Assembly (NCBI RefSeq): GCF_001513975.1
Contig: NZ_KQ947984.1
Coordinates: 696,226-760,225 of the forward strand
Length of the DNA: 64,000 bases
Direction of reading: 5' to 3'
DNA from: Streptomyces curacoi
GTDB lineage: Bacteria > Actinomycetota > Actinomycetes > Streptomycetales > Streptomycetaceae
Shown here piece by piece: positions 31,257 to 41,816 of this stretch (the first letter of the stretch is position 1; each line of letters opens with the position of its first letter). Made by a program: the position numbers and the translations under genes. Below the pieces are notes generated by a model. The model ran no database searches, was not told the origin of the DNA, and saw nothing but the letters and a program-made list of their open reading frames with translations.

Positions 31257-32474
31257 ATGTACGTCCGCCGCAGCGCCGCGGCCCTGGCCGCCGCCGCCGT
31301 GATCGGCACGGCCGCTGCCACGCCCGCAGTCGCCGCCGACTCCTCCCCGTCCCCGTCGCCGTCCGTGACGATCCCCGCCGGGCTGTACGGCGACGCCGAC
31401 CCGACGTACGACGGGGTGTGGCGTCAGTCCCTCGCACTCATCGCGCAGAACCGGATGGAGTTGGAGCCCGCCGCCGAGGCGATCGACTGGCTGACCGGAC
31501 AGCAGTGCACCAACGGTGCATTCGCGGCATTTCGCGCCGCCCCGTCCAAGGCGTGCGACGCCAAGGTCATGGTGGACACCAACAGCACGGCCATCGCCGT
31601 TCAGGGCCTGGCCGCGGTCGGCGAGCACGACACCGAGGTCGCGAAGGCGGTGACCTGGCTGAAGTCGGTGCAGAACAAGGACGGCGGCTGGGGGTACACG
31701 CCCGGCGGGGCCAGCGACGCCAACTCGACCTCGGTCGTGATCGGCGCGCTCAACGCCGTCGGCACCGACCCCGCCGAGGTCCGCAAGGACGGCAAGTCGC
31801 CCTACGACGCCCTGCTCAAGCTCGCCCTGCCGTGCGCGAAGGGCGGCGCCTTCGCCTACCAGCCCGACAAGAAGGGCAAGTTGTCCGCCAACGCGGACGC
31901 GACGGCGGCGGCCGTCGTCGGCGCGCTGGGCCAGGGCATGCTGACGGCGAGGGCAGGCGACAAGGCGGAGGCGGCCTGCGCCGATGGCTCCCCTCTCTCC
32001 CCGCGGCAGGCCGCGGCCAACGGCGCCGCGTACCTCGGCAAGGCACTCGACAAGGACGGCCACCTGAGGTCCGCCCTCGCCGGCGCCGAGGACCAGCCCG
32101 ACTACGGCAACACCGCGGACGCGGTCGTCGCGCTCGCCGTACAGGGTGGTGAGTCGGCAGCCCAAAAGCCCCTGCGGTGGCTGGAGAAGAACGCCGTGAC
32201 CTGGGCGAAGCAGAGCGGCCCCGCCGCCTACGCCCAGCTGATCCTCGCCGCCGACGCGGCGGGCGCCGACCCGCGGGACTTCGGCGGCACGAACCTGGTC
32301 GAGCAGCTCAACGCGACGGGCCCGGCACCCCAGAAGGCGGCGGACAAGGCCGCGGACAAGCAGGAGGAGGACGACAACTCCTTCGGCGCCTGGTGGTACA
32401 TCGGCGTCTTCCTGGTCGTGGGCATCGGCATCGGCTTCCTGCTGAGCGGCCGCAACAAGGGCGGACGGCAGTGA
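31257..32474 (+). CDS. Secreted, C-terminally anchored alpha-toroid protein of the B12 operon
   Basis: A 405-residue protein. A signal peptide (RRSAAALAAAAVIGTAAATPAVAA) precedes a Ser/Pro spacer and then helical toroid repeats (AIDWLTGQQCTNGAF, AVTWLKSVQNKDGGWGYTPGGASDANSTS, AAAYLGKALDKDGHL-like), the prenyltransferase/squalene-cyclase-type (alpha/alpha) barrel. A lysine-rich spacer, one membrane helix (WWYIGVFLVVGIGIGFLLSG) and RNKGGRQ end it. Thus the toroid sits outside the cell, anchored at its C-terminus. It is first in a B12-riboswitch operon with an ECF transporter. Mammalian intrinsic factor and transcobalamin carry a similar toroid, so a corrinoid-capture role is plausible but inferred. 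Confidence 0.85.
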   Translation: MYVRRSAAALAAAAVIGTAAATPAVAADSSPSPSPSVTIPAGLYGDADPTYDGVWRQSLALIAQNRMELEPAAEAIDWLTGQQCTNGAFAAFRAAPSKACDAKVMVDTNSTAIAVQGLAAVGEHDTEVAKAVTWLKSVQNKDGGWGYTPGGASDANSTSVVIGALNAVGTDPAEVRKDGKSPYDALLKLALPCAKGGAFAYQPDKKGKLSANADATAAAVVGALGQGMLTARAGDKAEAACADGSPLSPRQAAANGAAYLGKALDKDGHLRSALAGAEDQPDYGNTADAVVALAVQGGESAAQKPLRWLEKNAVTWAKQSGPAAYAQLILAADAAGADPRDFGGTNLVEQLNATGPAPQKAADKAADKQEEDDNSFGAWWYIGVFLVVGIGIGFLLSGRNKGGRQ

Positions 32475-33154
32475 TCCGCCGCGTCGTCACCCTCCTCCTG
32501 GCCGCCCTGGTCCTCCTGACGGGCGCGGCCCAGACCGCCCAGGCGGCCGGCTACCGCTACTGGTCCTTCTGGGACCGCGACGGCGACAAGTGGACGTACG
32601 CGACCCAGGGCCCCGCCACCGCCCGCCCCTCCGACGGCGACGTCCAGGGCTTCCGCTTCGCGGTGAGCGAGGACTCGGGCAACGCGGCACAGCCGAGGGG
32701 AGCGGCCGCCTTCCAGGTGATCTGCGCGAGGACGCCTGCGCAGGACGGCAAGAAGCGGGTGGCTCTCGTCATCGACTTCGGCACGACGGCCGATGCCCCG
32801 GCGGGCGAGACGCCACCGGCTCGGCGTACGGCATGCGCGCGAGTGGCCACCGACGCCACGACGGCAGAGGCGCTCGCCGCGGCGGCCAAGCCCTTGCGGT
32901 ACGACACCAACGCCCTGCTGTGCGCGATCGCGGGGTATCCGGAGCAGGGGTGCGGGGAGCAGGTGAGCGAGGAGCAGACGTCGGGAGAGGAGACGGGAAA
33001 GGAGAAGGAGGAGAAGGAGGAGAAGCCGACGACCGGCGCCGAGGACACCGAGTCGGACAACGGCCCGTCCGTGGGGCTGATGGCGGGGATCGCCGTCGTG
33101 GCGGTACTGGGAGCGGCGGCACTGTGGCAGGCACGCCGACGCCGGCATGGGTAA
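32471..33154 (+). CDS. SCO2322-family secreted protein, membrane-anchored
   Basis: A 227-residue protein with a signal peptide (RRVVTLLLAALVLLTGAAQTAQAA), a small compact domain beginning GYRYWSFWDRDGDKWTYATQGPA with three or four cysteines, an acidic Glu/Lys-rich spacer (TGKEKEEKEEKPTT), and a C-terminal membrane helix followed by RRRRHG. It matches the SCO2322-family layout of Streptomyces; function is unassigned. The GTG start overlaps the previous stop (GTGA), showing translational coupling with the toroid protein; the two may work as a pair on the outer membrane face beside the ECF transporter. Confidence 0.85.
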   Translation: MIRRVVTLLLAALVLLTGAAQTAQAAGYRYWSFWDRDGDKWTYATQGPATARPSDGDVQGFRFAVSEDSGNAAQPRGAAAFQVICARTPAQDGKKRVALVIDFGTTADAPAGETPPARRTACARVATDATTAEALAAAAKPLRYDTNALLCAIAGYPEQGCGEQVSEEQTSGEETGKEKEEKEEKPTTGAEDTESDNGPSVGLMAGIAVVAVLGAAALWQARRRRHG

Positions 33155-34232
33155 CTGCGGACTGCACCCGGGCGCCTGGTGGCTGTGGTCCCTCGCCCTC
33201 GGCACCGCGGCCACCCGCACCACCAACCCCCTCCTCCTGGCCCTGCTCATAGCAACCTCGGCCTATGTAGTGGCGGCCTGCCGCCCCGACACCCCCTGGG
33301 CCCGCTCCTACACCGCCTTCGTCAGACTCGCCCTCGCCGTACTCCTCGTCCGCCTGGCCTTCGCGGCGGCACTCGGCTCCCCCCTCCCCGGCACGCACGT
33401 GATCGTCACCCTCCCCGAACTCCCCCTCCCGCACTGGGCGCAGGGCATCCGCCTGGGCGGAAAGGTCACCGTCGAGACCCTCCTGCACGCCGCCTACGAC
33501 GGCCTGCGGCTGGCCACCCTCCTCATCTGCGTGGGCGCGGCGAACTCCCTCGCCAACCCCGCCCGCCTCCTCAAGTCCCTCCCCGGCGCCCTGTACGAGA
33601 TGGGCGTGGCGGTGGTCGTGGCCCTCACCTACGCCCCGAACCTGATCGCCGACGTCCAGCGTCTGCGCGCCGCCCGCCGGCTGCGCGGCCGCCCCGACCG
33701 CGGCATCCGCGGCCTTCTGCATGTCGGACTCCCGGTCCTGGAGGGCGCGTTGGAGCGCTCGGTCGCCCTCGCCGCCGCGATGGACGCCCGCGGCTACGGC
33801 CGTACCGCCGACGTCCCGCCCCGCGTCCGCCGTACGACCACCGCGCTCACCCTCGGCGGGCTGCTGGGCGTCTGCGCGGGAACGTACGGACTGCTGACCG
33901 CCGAGGGCGGGACCTACGGCCTGCCGGTGCTGCTCGCCGGGCTCACCGCCGCCCTGGCGGGCCTTCGCCTCGGCGGTCGCCGTACGCCGCGCACCCGTTA
34001 CCGCCCGGACCGCTGGGACGCCCGCGCCTGGCTGGTCGCCGGTTCCGGCGCCGCGGTCGCCGCCCTGCTGGCCCTCGCCGCCGCCCGCGACCCGGCGGCC
34101 CTGCACCCCGGCGTGGTCCCCCTCGTGGCGCCCACCCTGCCCTTGTGGCCCGCGGCGGCCGTCCTCCTCGGCCTGCTCCCGGCCTTCGTCAGCCCCGCCC
34201 CCCGCAGCCCCGCTCCCAAGGAGCCGTCGTGA
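33147..34232 (+). CDS. ECF transporter transmembrane (T) component, CbiQ/EcfT family
   Basis: A 361-residue membrane protein with about five to eight hydrophobic segments and the two Ala-Arg-type coupling motifs of EcfT proteins (LRAARRLRGRPDRG near residue 175; AAAMDARGYGRT near 210). These contact the ATPase. The ATG overlaps the SCO2322-family stop by eight bases. In the operon it links the ATPase to the substrate-binding S component for uptake, here probably a corrinoid because of the riboswitch. Confidence 0.9.
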   Translation: MGNCGLHPGAWWLWSLALGTAATRTTNPLLLALLIATSAYVVAACRPDTPWARSYTAFVRLALAVLLVRLAFAAALGSPLPGTHVIVTLPELPLPHWAQGIRLGGKVTVETLLHAAYDGLRLATLLICVGAANSLANPARLLKSLPGALYEMGVAVVVALTYAPNLIADVQRLRAARRLRGRPDRGIRGLLHVGLPVLEGALERSVALAAAMDARGYGRTADVPPRVRRTTTALTLGGLLGVCAGTYGLLTAEGGTYGLPVLLAGLTAALAGLRLGGRRTPRTRYRPDRWDARAWLVAGSGAAVAALLALAAARDPAALHPGVVPLVAPTLPLWPAAAVLLGLLPAFVSPAPRSPAPKEPS

Positions 34233-35932
34233 TCCGCTTCGAGAACGTGTCGGTGACCTACGACGGCGCCACCGAACCCACCGTCCAGGGCGTTGACTTC
34301 GAGGTCCCCGAGGGCGAACTCGTCCTGCTCGCCGGCCCGTCGGGCGTCGGCAAGTCCACTGTGCTCGGCGCGGTCAGCGGCCTCGTCCCGCACTTCACCG
34401 GCGGCACCCTGCGCGGTCGCGTCACGGTGGCGGGCCGGGACACCCGCACTCACAAGCCGCGCGAACTCGCCGACGTGGTGGGCACGGTGGGCCAGGACCC
34501 ACTCTCCCACTTCGTGACCGACACGGTGGAGGACGAACTGGCCTACGGCATGGAGTCGCTGGGCCTGGCCCCGGACGTGATGCGCCGCCGCGTCGAGGAG
34601 ACCCTCGACCTGCTGGGCCTGGCCGGCCTGCGCGACCGCTCCATCGCCACCCTCTCCGGCGGCCAGCAGCAGCGCGTGGCGATCGGCTCCGTCCTCACCC
34701 CGCACCCCAGGGTGCTGGTCCTGGACGAGCCGACGTCGGCGCTGGACCCGGCCGCCGCGGAAGAGGTCCTCGCGGTCCTGCAACGCCTGGTCCACGACCT
34801 CGGCACGACGGTCCTGATGGCCGAACACCGCCTGGAACGGGTCATCCAGTACGCCGACCGGATCGCCCTGCTCCCGTCCCCCGGCGCGGCCCCGCTCCTC
34901 GGCACGCCGGCGGAGATCATGGCCGTGTCCCCGGTGTACCCGCCGGTCGTCGACCTCGGCCGCCTGGCGGGCTGGTCCCCGCTCCCCCTGACGGTGAGAG
35001 ACGCACGCCGCAGGGCGGCAGACCTACGGCAACAGCTTGAGGGGCGGGACGACAACGCCCTGAAGGGGCGCGGGGCCGTGGTCGATTTGCGGCTGCCGCC
35101 GCGTGACCGCGATCAATCGAAAACACCCACTCACCGCCGCTGGTTCCCACGCAGGCGCACCCCCGCCACCCCCACAACCTCCCACACAGCCGAAGTACAA
35201 GCCCTCGCCGTGACCCGCGACCGCGTCCGCGCCCTGCGCGGCATCGACCTCACCGTCACCCCCGGCGAGACCATCGCCGTCATGGGCCGCAACGGCGCCG
35301 GCAAGTCCACCCTCCTCAACACCCTGGTCGGCCTCGTCGCACCCACCACCGGCTCAGTCACCGTCGGCGGAGCCGAACCCCACCGCACCCCGCCCCGCGA
35401 CCTCGTCCGCCGTGTCGGCCTCGTCCCGCAGGAACCCCGCGACCTCCTGTACGCCGACACGGTCGCCGCCGAGTGCGCGGCCGCCGACGCCGACGCGGGC
35501 GCAGCGCCCGGCGCCTGCCGCGCCCTCGTCTCCGAGCTGCTCCCGGGCATCGCCGACGACGCCCACCCCCGCGACCTCTCCGAGGGCCAGCGGCTGACCC
35601 TCGCCCTGGCCGTCGTGCTGACCGCCCGTCCTCCGCTGCTCCTCCTCGACGAACCGACCCGCGGCCTGGACTACGCGGCGAAGGCCCGCCTCGTCGCCTT
35701 GCTGCGCGACCTGGCCGCCCAGGGGCATGCCATCGTGCTGGCCACCCATGACGTGGAGCTGGCCGCCGAGCTGGCCCACCGGGTGATCCTGCTCGCCGAG
35801 GGCGAGGTGATCGCCGACGGCCCGACAGCGGAGGTCGTCGTCTCCTCCCCGTCCTTCGCCCCGCAGGTCACCAAGATCCTGGCCCCCCAGCGGTGGCTCA
35901 CGGTCGCCGAGGTGCGGGAGGCCCTGGCATGA
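34229..35932 (+). CDS. ECF transporter ATPase, two fused ABC domains
   Basis: A 567-residue fusion of both ECF ATPases. Domain 1 has Walker A GPSGVGKST (36-44), signature LSGGQQQR and Walker B VLVLDEPTSALDP. Domain 2 has Walker A GRNGAGKST near 352, a degenerate signature LSEGQRL and LLLLDEPTRGLDY. The linker (about residues 265-320) is poorly conserved and partly encoded by a dispersed Streptomyces intergenic repeat. The GTG start overlaps the T-component stop (GTGA). It energises uptake through the T and S components. Confidence 0.93.
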   Translation: MIRFENVSVTYDGATEPTVQGVDFEVPEGELVLLAGPSGVGKSTVLGAVSGLVPHFTGGTLRGRVTVAGRDTRTHKPRELADVVGTVGQDPLSHFVTDTVEDELAYGMESLGLAPDVMRRRVEETLDLLGLAGLRDRSIATLSGGQQQRVAIGSVLTPHPRVLVLDEPTSALDPAAAEEVLAVLQRLVHDLGTTVLMAEHRLERVIQYADRIALLPSPGAAPLLGTPAEIMAVSPVYPPVVDLGRLAGWSPLPLTVRDARRRAADLRQQLEGRDDNALKGRGAVVDLRLPPRDRDQSKTPTHRRWFPRRRTPATPTTSHTAEVQALAVTRDRVRALRGIDLTVTPGETIAVMGRNGAGKSTLLNTLVGLVAPTTGSVTVGGAEPHRTPPRDLVRRVGLVPQEPRDLLYADTVAAECAAADADAGAAPGACRALVSELLPGIADDAHPRDLSEGQRLTLALAVVLTARPPLLLLDEPTRGLDYAAKARLVALLRDLAAQGHAIVLATHDVELAAELAHRVILLAEGEVIADGPTAEVVVSSPSFAPQVTKILAPQRWLTVAEVREALA

Positions 35933-36759
35933 CCGGGGACTCCACTCCTCAAGCCCGAGCCGTCCGCCTGGGCCCCCGCTCCCTCACCGCCCTCGTGCTG
36001 GTCAGCGCGGTCGGCGTCGCCGCGCTCGGCCGGCCCTTCCTGTCCCCGCCCACCGCGCAGGCGAGCGCCCATGCCCAGGACGCCCCCTGGTTCTTCACCT
36101 GTCTGCTTCTGCTGCTGGTCGCCGTCGTCGGGGCGACGATCTCCGAGTCCGGGCTCGGCCCGAAGGCGGTGGCGATGCTGGGCGTCCTGGCGGCGACCGG
36201 CGCCGCCCTGCGCCCCCTCGGCGCCGGGACGGCCGGCATCGAGCCGATGTTCTTCCTGATGGTGCTCAGCGGCCGGGTCCTCGGCCCCGGCTTCGGGTTC
36301 GTCCTCGGCGCGGTGACGATGTTCGCGTCCGCCCTGCTCACGGGCGGGGTGGGGCCGTGGATGCCGTTCCAGATGCTGTCGATGGGCTGGTTCACGATGG
36401 GCGCCGGGCTGCTGCCGGGCCCGGACCGGCTGCGCGGCCGGGGCGAGCTGCTCCTGCTGGCCGGCTACGGCTTCCTCGCCGCCTTCGCCTACGGCCTGGT
36501 GATGAACCTCCAGGGCTGGCCCTACTTCACCCCGGGCAGCTCACCCCTCGCCCCCGACCCGCACGCCGGGCCCCTGGCCAACCTCGCCCGCTTCGCCGCG
36601 TACCACCTGGCCACCTCGCTCGGCTGGGACCTGGGCCGGGCCATCGTGACCGTCGTCCTCGCCGTCACCCTCGGCCCGGCGATCCTCAAGGCGCTGCGCC
36701 GCGCCACCCGCCGGGCGGCCTTCGAGAGCCCGGTCACATTCGACGCTCCCACAGGGTGA
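35929..36759 (+). CDS. ECF transporter substrate-binding (S) component
   Basis: A 276-residue protein with six hydrophobic segments and the S-component core (MVLSGRVLGPGFGFVLGAVTMFASALLTGGVGPWMPFQMLSMGW). A Gly-rich loop and a later NLQGWPYFTPG loop line the putative ligand side. The ATG overlaps the ATPase stop (ATGA). Given the B12 riboswitch upstream, the likely ligand is cobalamin or a precursor, comparable to CbrT-type components. Confidence 0.88.
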   Translation: MTGDSTPQARAVRLGPRSLTALVLVSAVGVAALGRPFLSPPTAQASAHAQDAPWFFTCLLLLLVAVVGATISESGLGPKAVAMLGVLAATGAALRPLGAGTAGIEPMFFLMVLSGRVLGPGFGFVLGAVTMFASALLTGGVGPWMPFQMLSMGWFTMGAGLLPGPDRLRGRGELLLLAGYGFLAAFAYGLVMNLQGWPYFTPGSSPLAPDPHAGPLANLARFAAYHLATSLGWDLGRAIVTVVLAVTLGPAILKALRRATRRAAFESPVTFDAPTG

Positions 36760-37094
36760 GGGCCCGCAAGCGGACCGTCAGACGCGCGGTGAACCGGCCC
36801 ACATGACCCACATCACCTACGATCCTCTTTAGTCGGACAAATCGGATGCCATGTACGCATCATAATGCCCACTGACCTGCACATTGAGAGCCAGGTCACA
36901 CAAACGACCTTCCCCCCGCATACGACGACAACTAGCAAAAGCACTCATTGCGGACGCCGTTCCGGCCTGCTTCTCTGGACGACGTCGCACGGCGCCGACG
37001 TGCCCTCAGGGCCGCGGCGCCGACGCATGCCCCCGCCTCGCACCGCGTGGTTCCGGCATGCCCGCGGCCCACCGCCCCCGACGAAAGGTTCCCC
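36760..37094. other. Intergenic leader before the SLT-like gene
   Basis: This 335-bp spacer is less GC-rich in its first half. It holds an inverted repeat GACCTG...CAGGTC (about 36879-36900) and probably the promoter of the next gene. I looked for a c-di-AMP (ydaO) riboswitch, common before Streptomyces lytic enzymes, and did not find its conserved blocks. Confidence 0.5.
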
Positions 37095-37511
37095 GTGTCC
37101 GTCGTTTCTCTCTTCCGCCGCACCTCCGCCCCGAAGAAGGCCCTCGCCGGTGCCGCCCTGGCCGCCGCCACCGCCGGCACGCTGTTCGCCGCCGCCCCCG
37201 CGCAGGCCGCGACGACCCAGGCCTCCTCGGCGCAGTCGCTCGCGAAGAAGATGATCTCGGACTCGGCCCAGTACCAGTGCTTCTCGAAGATCGTCGACCA
37301 CGAGAGCGACTGGAACGTCACCGCCACGAACACCTCCAGCGGCGCCTACGGCCTCGTCCAGGCCCTCCCGGGCAACAAGATGGCCTCCGCCGGCTCCGAC
37401 TGGAAGACCAACCCGGCCACCCAGATCGAGTGGGGCCTGGACTACATGAAGGACCGCTACGGCAGCCCGTGCGGCGCCTGGAACTTCTGGCAGGCGAACG
37501 GCTGGTACTGA
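37095..37511 (+). CDS. Secreted transglycosylase SLT-like protein
   Basis: A 138-residue protein with a signal peptide (APKKALAGAALAAATAGTLFAAAPAQAA). A short SLT-type lysozyme-like domain follows: CFSKIVDHESDWNVTATNTSSGAYGLVQALPGNKMA, with the catalytic Glu in HESDW and the AYGLxQ motif, then NPATQIEWGLDYMKDRYGSPCGAWNFW. It probably cleaves peptidoglycan glycan strands. GTG at 37095 follows GAAAGG. The GGTACTGAGCC at its stop codon is repeated 16 bp downstream. It ends before a strong bidirectional terminator. Confidence 0.9.
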   Translation: MSVVSLFRRTSAPKKALAGAALAAATAGTLFAAAPAQAATTQASSAQSLAKKMISDSAQYQCFSKIVDHESDWNVTATNTSSGAYGLVQALPGNKMASAGSDWKTNPATQIEWGLDYMKDRYGSPCGAWNFWQANGWY

Positions 37512-37550
37512 GCCACCGGCCGGTACTGAGCCGACCCCGCCCAGCAGACC

Positions 37551-37589
37551 GAAGGCGGCGACCCCCTGATCCCCGGGGTCGCCGCCTTC
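37551..37589. terminator. Bidirectional hairpin terminator
   Basis: GAAGGCGGCGACCCC (37551-37565) and its exact inverse GGGGTCGCCGCCTTC (37575-37589) form a 15-bp stem between the convergent SLT-like and P450 genes. Confidence 0.88.
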
Positions 37590-37618
37590 GCCTGCGTGCG
37601 GGCCTCGCCCGGGACGGG

Positions 37619-38854
37619 TCAGCCGGTGCCGACCTGGAGCTCCTTCACGCCGTTGATCCACGCGGAGCGCAGCCGGCGCGGGTCGCCCACCAGCCGCAGG
37701 TCGGGCATGGCGTCGGCCACGGCGTTGAAGATGAGGTCGATCTCCAGGACCGCCAGGGACTTGCCGAGGCAGTAGTGGGGACCGCCTCCGCCGAAGCCCA
37801 GGTGTGGATTGGGGTCCCGGGTTATGTCGAAGACGTCCGGGTTCCCGAAGACCTCGGGGTCGTGGTTGGCCGAGGCGTAGAAGATGCCGACCCGGTCGCC
37901 CTTCCTGATCTGCTTGCCGCCCAGCTCGGTGTCCTGTGTCGCCGTGCGCTGGAAGGAGACCACCGGGGTCGCCCAGCGGACGATCTCCTCCGCCGCCGTC
38001 GCGGGGCGCTCCCTCTTGTACAGCTCCCACTGCTCGGGGTGGGTGAGGAAGGCGTGCATGCCGTGGGTGATGGCGTTGCGGGTGGTCTCGTTGCCCGCCA
38101 CGGCCAGCATCAGCACGAAGAACCCGAACTCGTCCGAACGCAGACTGCCCTCGCCCTCGGCCGCCACCAGCGTCGTGACGATGTCCTTCGCCGGGCACTC
38201 CTTCCGGTCGGCGGCCATGTTCATCGCGTAGGCGATGAGCTCGGTGGCCGACTCCTTCCCGACCTCCTCGGTGATGGCGTACTCGGGATCGTCGTACGCG
38301 ATCATCTTGTTGGACCAGTCGAAGATCTTGGCCCGGTCGTCCTGCGGGATGCCGATGAGCTCGGCGATGGCCTGGAGTGGCAGTTCACAGGCGACCTCGG
38401 TGACGAAGTCGAAGGGGCCGGAGCGGTCCCGGGCGTGCGCGGCTATGGCGCGCGCCCGCGTCCGCAGGCGTTCCTCCAGGGCGCGTATGGCACGCGGGGT
38501 GAAGACGCGCTGCACTATCTGGCGGACCCGGGTGTGCTCGGGCGGGTCCATGTTCAGCAGGATCAGCCGCTGGGCGTCGATGGCGTCGCGCTCGATGTGC
38601 TCGTTGAAGCGGATGATCGCGGTGTTCAGGGAGGACGAGAACAACTCCGGGTGCGTCGACACGTACTTGACGTCCGCGTGCCGGGTCACCGCCCAGTAGC
38701 CCTCGTCCTGGAACCCGGCCACGTTGCCCGACTGCGGGATCCAGCGGACCGGCTCGGCCCGGCGCAGCTCGGCGAACTCCGGGAGGGGCACGCGGTGGTG
38801 CAGCACATCGGGGTCGGTGAAGTCGAACCCGTCGGGAAGCGCGGGACAGGGCAT
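37619..38854 (-). CDS. Cytochrome P450, CYP125-like (steroid C26-monooxygenase type)
   Basis: A 411-residue P450. The oxygen-binding helix is MLAVAGNETTRNAITHGMHAF, the ExxR is in AEEIVRWATPVVSFQRT, and the heme loop HLGFGGGGPHYCLG places the thiolate at Cys362. LPDGFDFTDPDV near the start and LPLQAIAELIGIPQDDRAKIFDWSNKM closely recall mycobacterial CYP125, which oxidises C26 of cholesterol or cholestenone. It is divergent from a FadA5-like thiolase, the same arrangement as in mycobacterial cholesterol loci. Regulatory motifs of two types fill the shared spacer. Its electron donor could be the ferredoxin at 27359. Confidence 0.92.
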   Translation of the reverse strand: MPCPALPDGFDFTDPDVLHHRVPLPEFAELRRAEPVRWIPQSGNVAGFQDEGYWAVTRHADVKYVSTHPELFSSSLNTAIIRFNEHIERDAIDAQRLILLNMDPPEHTRVRQIVQRVFTPRAIRALEERLRTRARAIAAHARDRSGPFDFVTEVACELPLQAIAELIGIPQDDRAKIFDWSNKMIAYDDPEYAITEEVGKESATELIAYAMNMAADRKECPAKDIVTTLVAAEGEGSLRSDEFGFFVLMLAVAGNETTRNAITHGMHAFLTHPEQWELYKRERPATAAEEIVRWATPVVSFQRTATQDTELGGKQIRKGDRVGIFYASANHDPEVFGNPDVFDITRDPNPHLGFGGGGPHYCLGKSLAVLEIDLIFNAVADAMPDLRLVGDPRRLRSAWINGVKELQVGTG

Positions 38855-38864
38855 GAGGCAGCTC

Positions 38865-38879
38865 CTGACGGTCCATCAG
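38865..38879. promoter_or_regulatory. 15-bp palindrome CTGACGGTCCATCAG before the CYP125-like gene
   Basis: The same palindrome family as at 17636 and 29082, ten bases upstream of the P450 start codon where it would cover the ribosome-binding region or promoter. Confidence 0.65.
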
Positions 38880-38902
38880 CTAAGAGGGATTTCCGCGACC
38901 GT

Positions 38903-38916
38903 AGTAACGGGTTCTA
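38903..38916. promoter_or_regulatory. KstR-like site, one mismatch, P450 side
   Basis: AGTAACGGGTTCTA differs from TnnAACnnGTTnnA only at the first base. It is about 50 bp upstream of the P450 start. Confidence 0.5.
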
Positions 38917-38923
38917 CAACTAG

Positions 38924-40475
<1,552 letters not shown>

Positions 40476-41375
40476 AGCGTTCCTCCATCACGCGTCGGAT
40501 CAGCTCCGCCGAGTCCCTGAGGGAGAGGGCGGCGGCCTGAAGATGATCGTAACGGAGCGAGCAGTTCTTGACGGTGTCCGGGTTTGCGGTTGGGTGCCCG
40601 CTCCCGTAGCCCTCCATGTAGACAATGTCCGGGTCGCTCGCAAAGCGGTAGAGGTTGAATGAGCCTGTCAGCCCTGCGTGAGCTCCGACCGAAAACGGCA
40701 GCACCTGGATGTTGACCCGGGGGTTGCCCTCGAAGGCCAAAAGATGGGCGAGTTGTCCCCGCATGGTGTCAGGCCCGCCGATCTCCTGATACAGCGCGGC
40801 CTCGCTGAGGATCGTCCAGAAGACCGGCGGCTCCTCCTTCTCAAAGATGCGCTGGCGAGCGAGCCGTACGGCGGTGCGATCGTCGAGGTCGGTCTGGTCC
40901 AGTGCGCCGAGCACAGCACGGGCGTAGGCAGGGGTCTGGAGCAAGCCGTGCACCATGCCCATCTGGAAGGTACAAATTTCAGTGGCCCGCGCCTCCAGCT
41001 CAGCGACTTGCTGAAACCAGGCCGGAAGTTGACTACGCATCACCAGCTCATGCAGCCGGGACAGCAACCCACCCGTCCCCAACGCCACATCCGCCCGCTC
41101 GCTGAACTGCAACGTCGGCAGTTTCCGGGCCGTCTCGATCTGGCCGACCAGCGAACCGGTGCAGTAGACGATGCCCCCGAGCTGCTTCTGCGTGAGCCCC
41201 GCGGACTCGCGGTACCGCCTCAGCTCGAAGCCGTAGTAGTCGAGGGGCGAGGCGCCCGGGTCGAGGGTGTTGATGTGGGTCACGCAGCGGCCCCTCTCTC
41301 GCAACTCGGCCCACTTCGGGACCTGTTGTGTCCGTTCGGTAGCCCAGCGTAGTCGCACGAGGTCACCCTCGTAGC

Positions 41376-41792
41376 GTGAACGGATACATTCCCCCCACCT
41401 ACCTGGCCCCCTTCCGCGCCCAGTACCGGCTTCGCCTCACCGCCGGCGCGCACTCGGCCCGCCACATCCGCAGCATCGCGCGCTCGCTGCTCGACGAGTG
41501 GGAGCTGGCCGAACTGACCGACGCCGTGGAGCTGGCCCTGACCGAGCTGGTCGCCAATGTCGTACGGCATGTCCCGGACCGGCGGTGTGAGGTGCTGATC
41601 CTGCGGCAGACGGCCGGGGTGCGGGTCGAGGTGACGGACGGCTGCGCGCAACTTCCGCTCTGCCCGGAGGAGTTGCGACCGGACGCGGAGAACGGGCGCG
41701 GACTCGTCCTGCTGGAGGCGTCGGTCGACAAGTGGGGCGTGGATGCCATGCGCAGGGGTGGCAAAACGGTCTGGTTCGAGTGCCGGGTGTGA
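41376..41792 (+). CDS. ATP-binding (HATPase_c, RsbW/anti-sigma-like) protein
   Basis: A 138-residue single-domain GHKL ATPase with N-box ELALTELVANVVRH, G1 box VTDGCAQLP and G2-type NGRGLVLLEASVDKWG. These proteins in Streptomyces are anti-sigma kinases or members of WhiJ-type clusters. GTG at 41376 lies 92 bp from the divergent HTH gene. It is followed 24 bp later by an unrelated membrane protein gene. Confidence 0.9.
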   Translation: MNGYIPPTYLAPFRAQYRLRLTAGAHSARHIRSIARSLLDEWELAELTDAVELALTELVANVVRHVPDRRCEVLILRQTAGVRVEVTDGCAQLPLCPEELRPDAENGRGLVLLEASVDKWGVDAMRRGGKTVWFECRV

Positions 41793-41816
41793 CGTTCTGT
41801 GCTCATGTGATCAGCT

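Noticed and set aside
36760-37094. c-di-AMP (ydaO) riboswitch before the SLT-like gene
   Set aside because: It is common before Streptomyces lytic enzymes, but the conserved blocks of the aptamer are not visible here.
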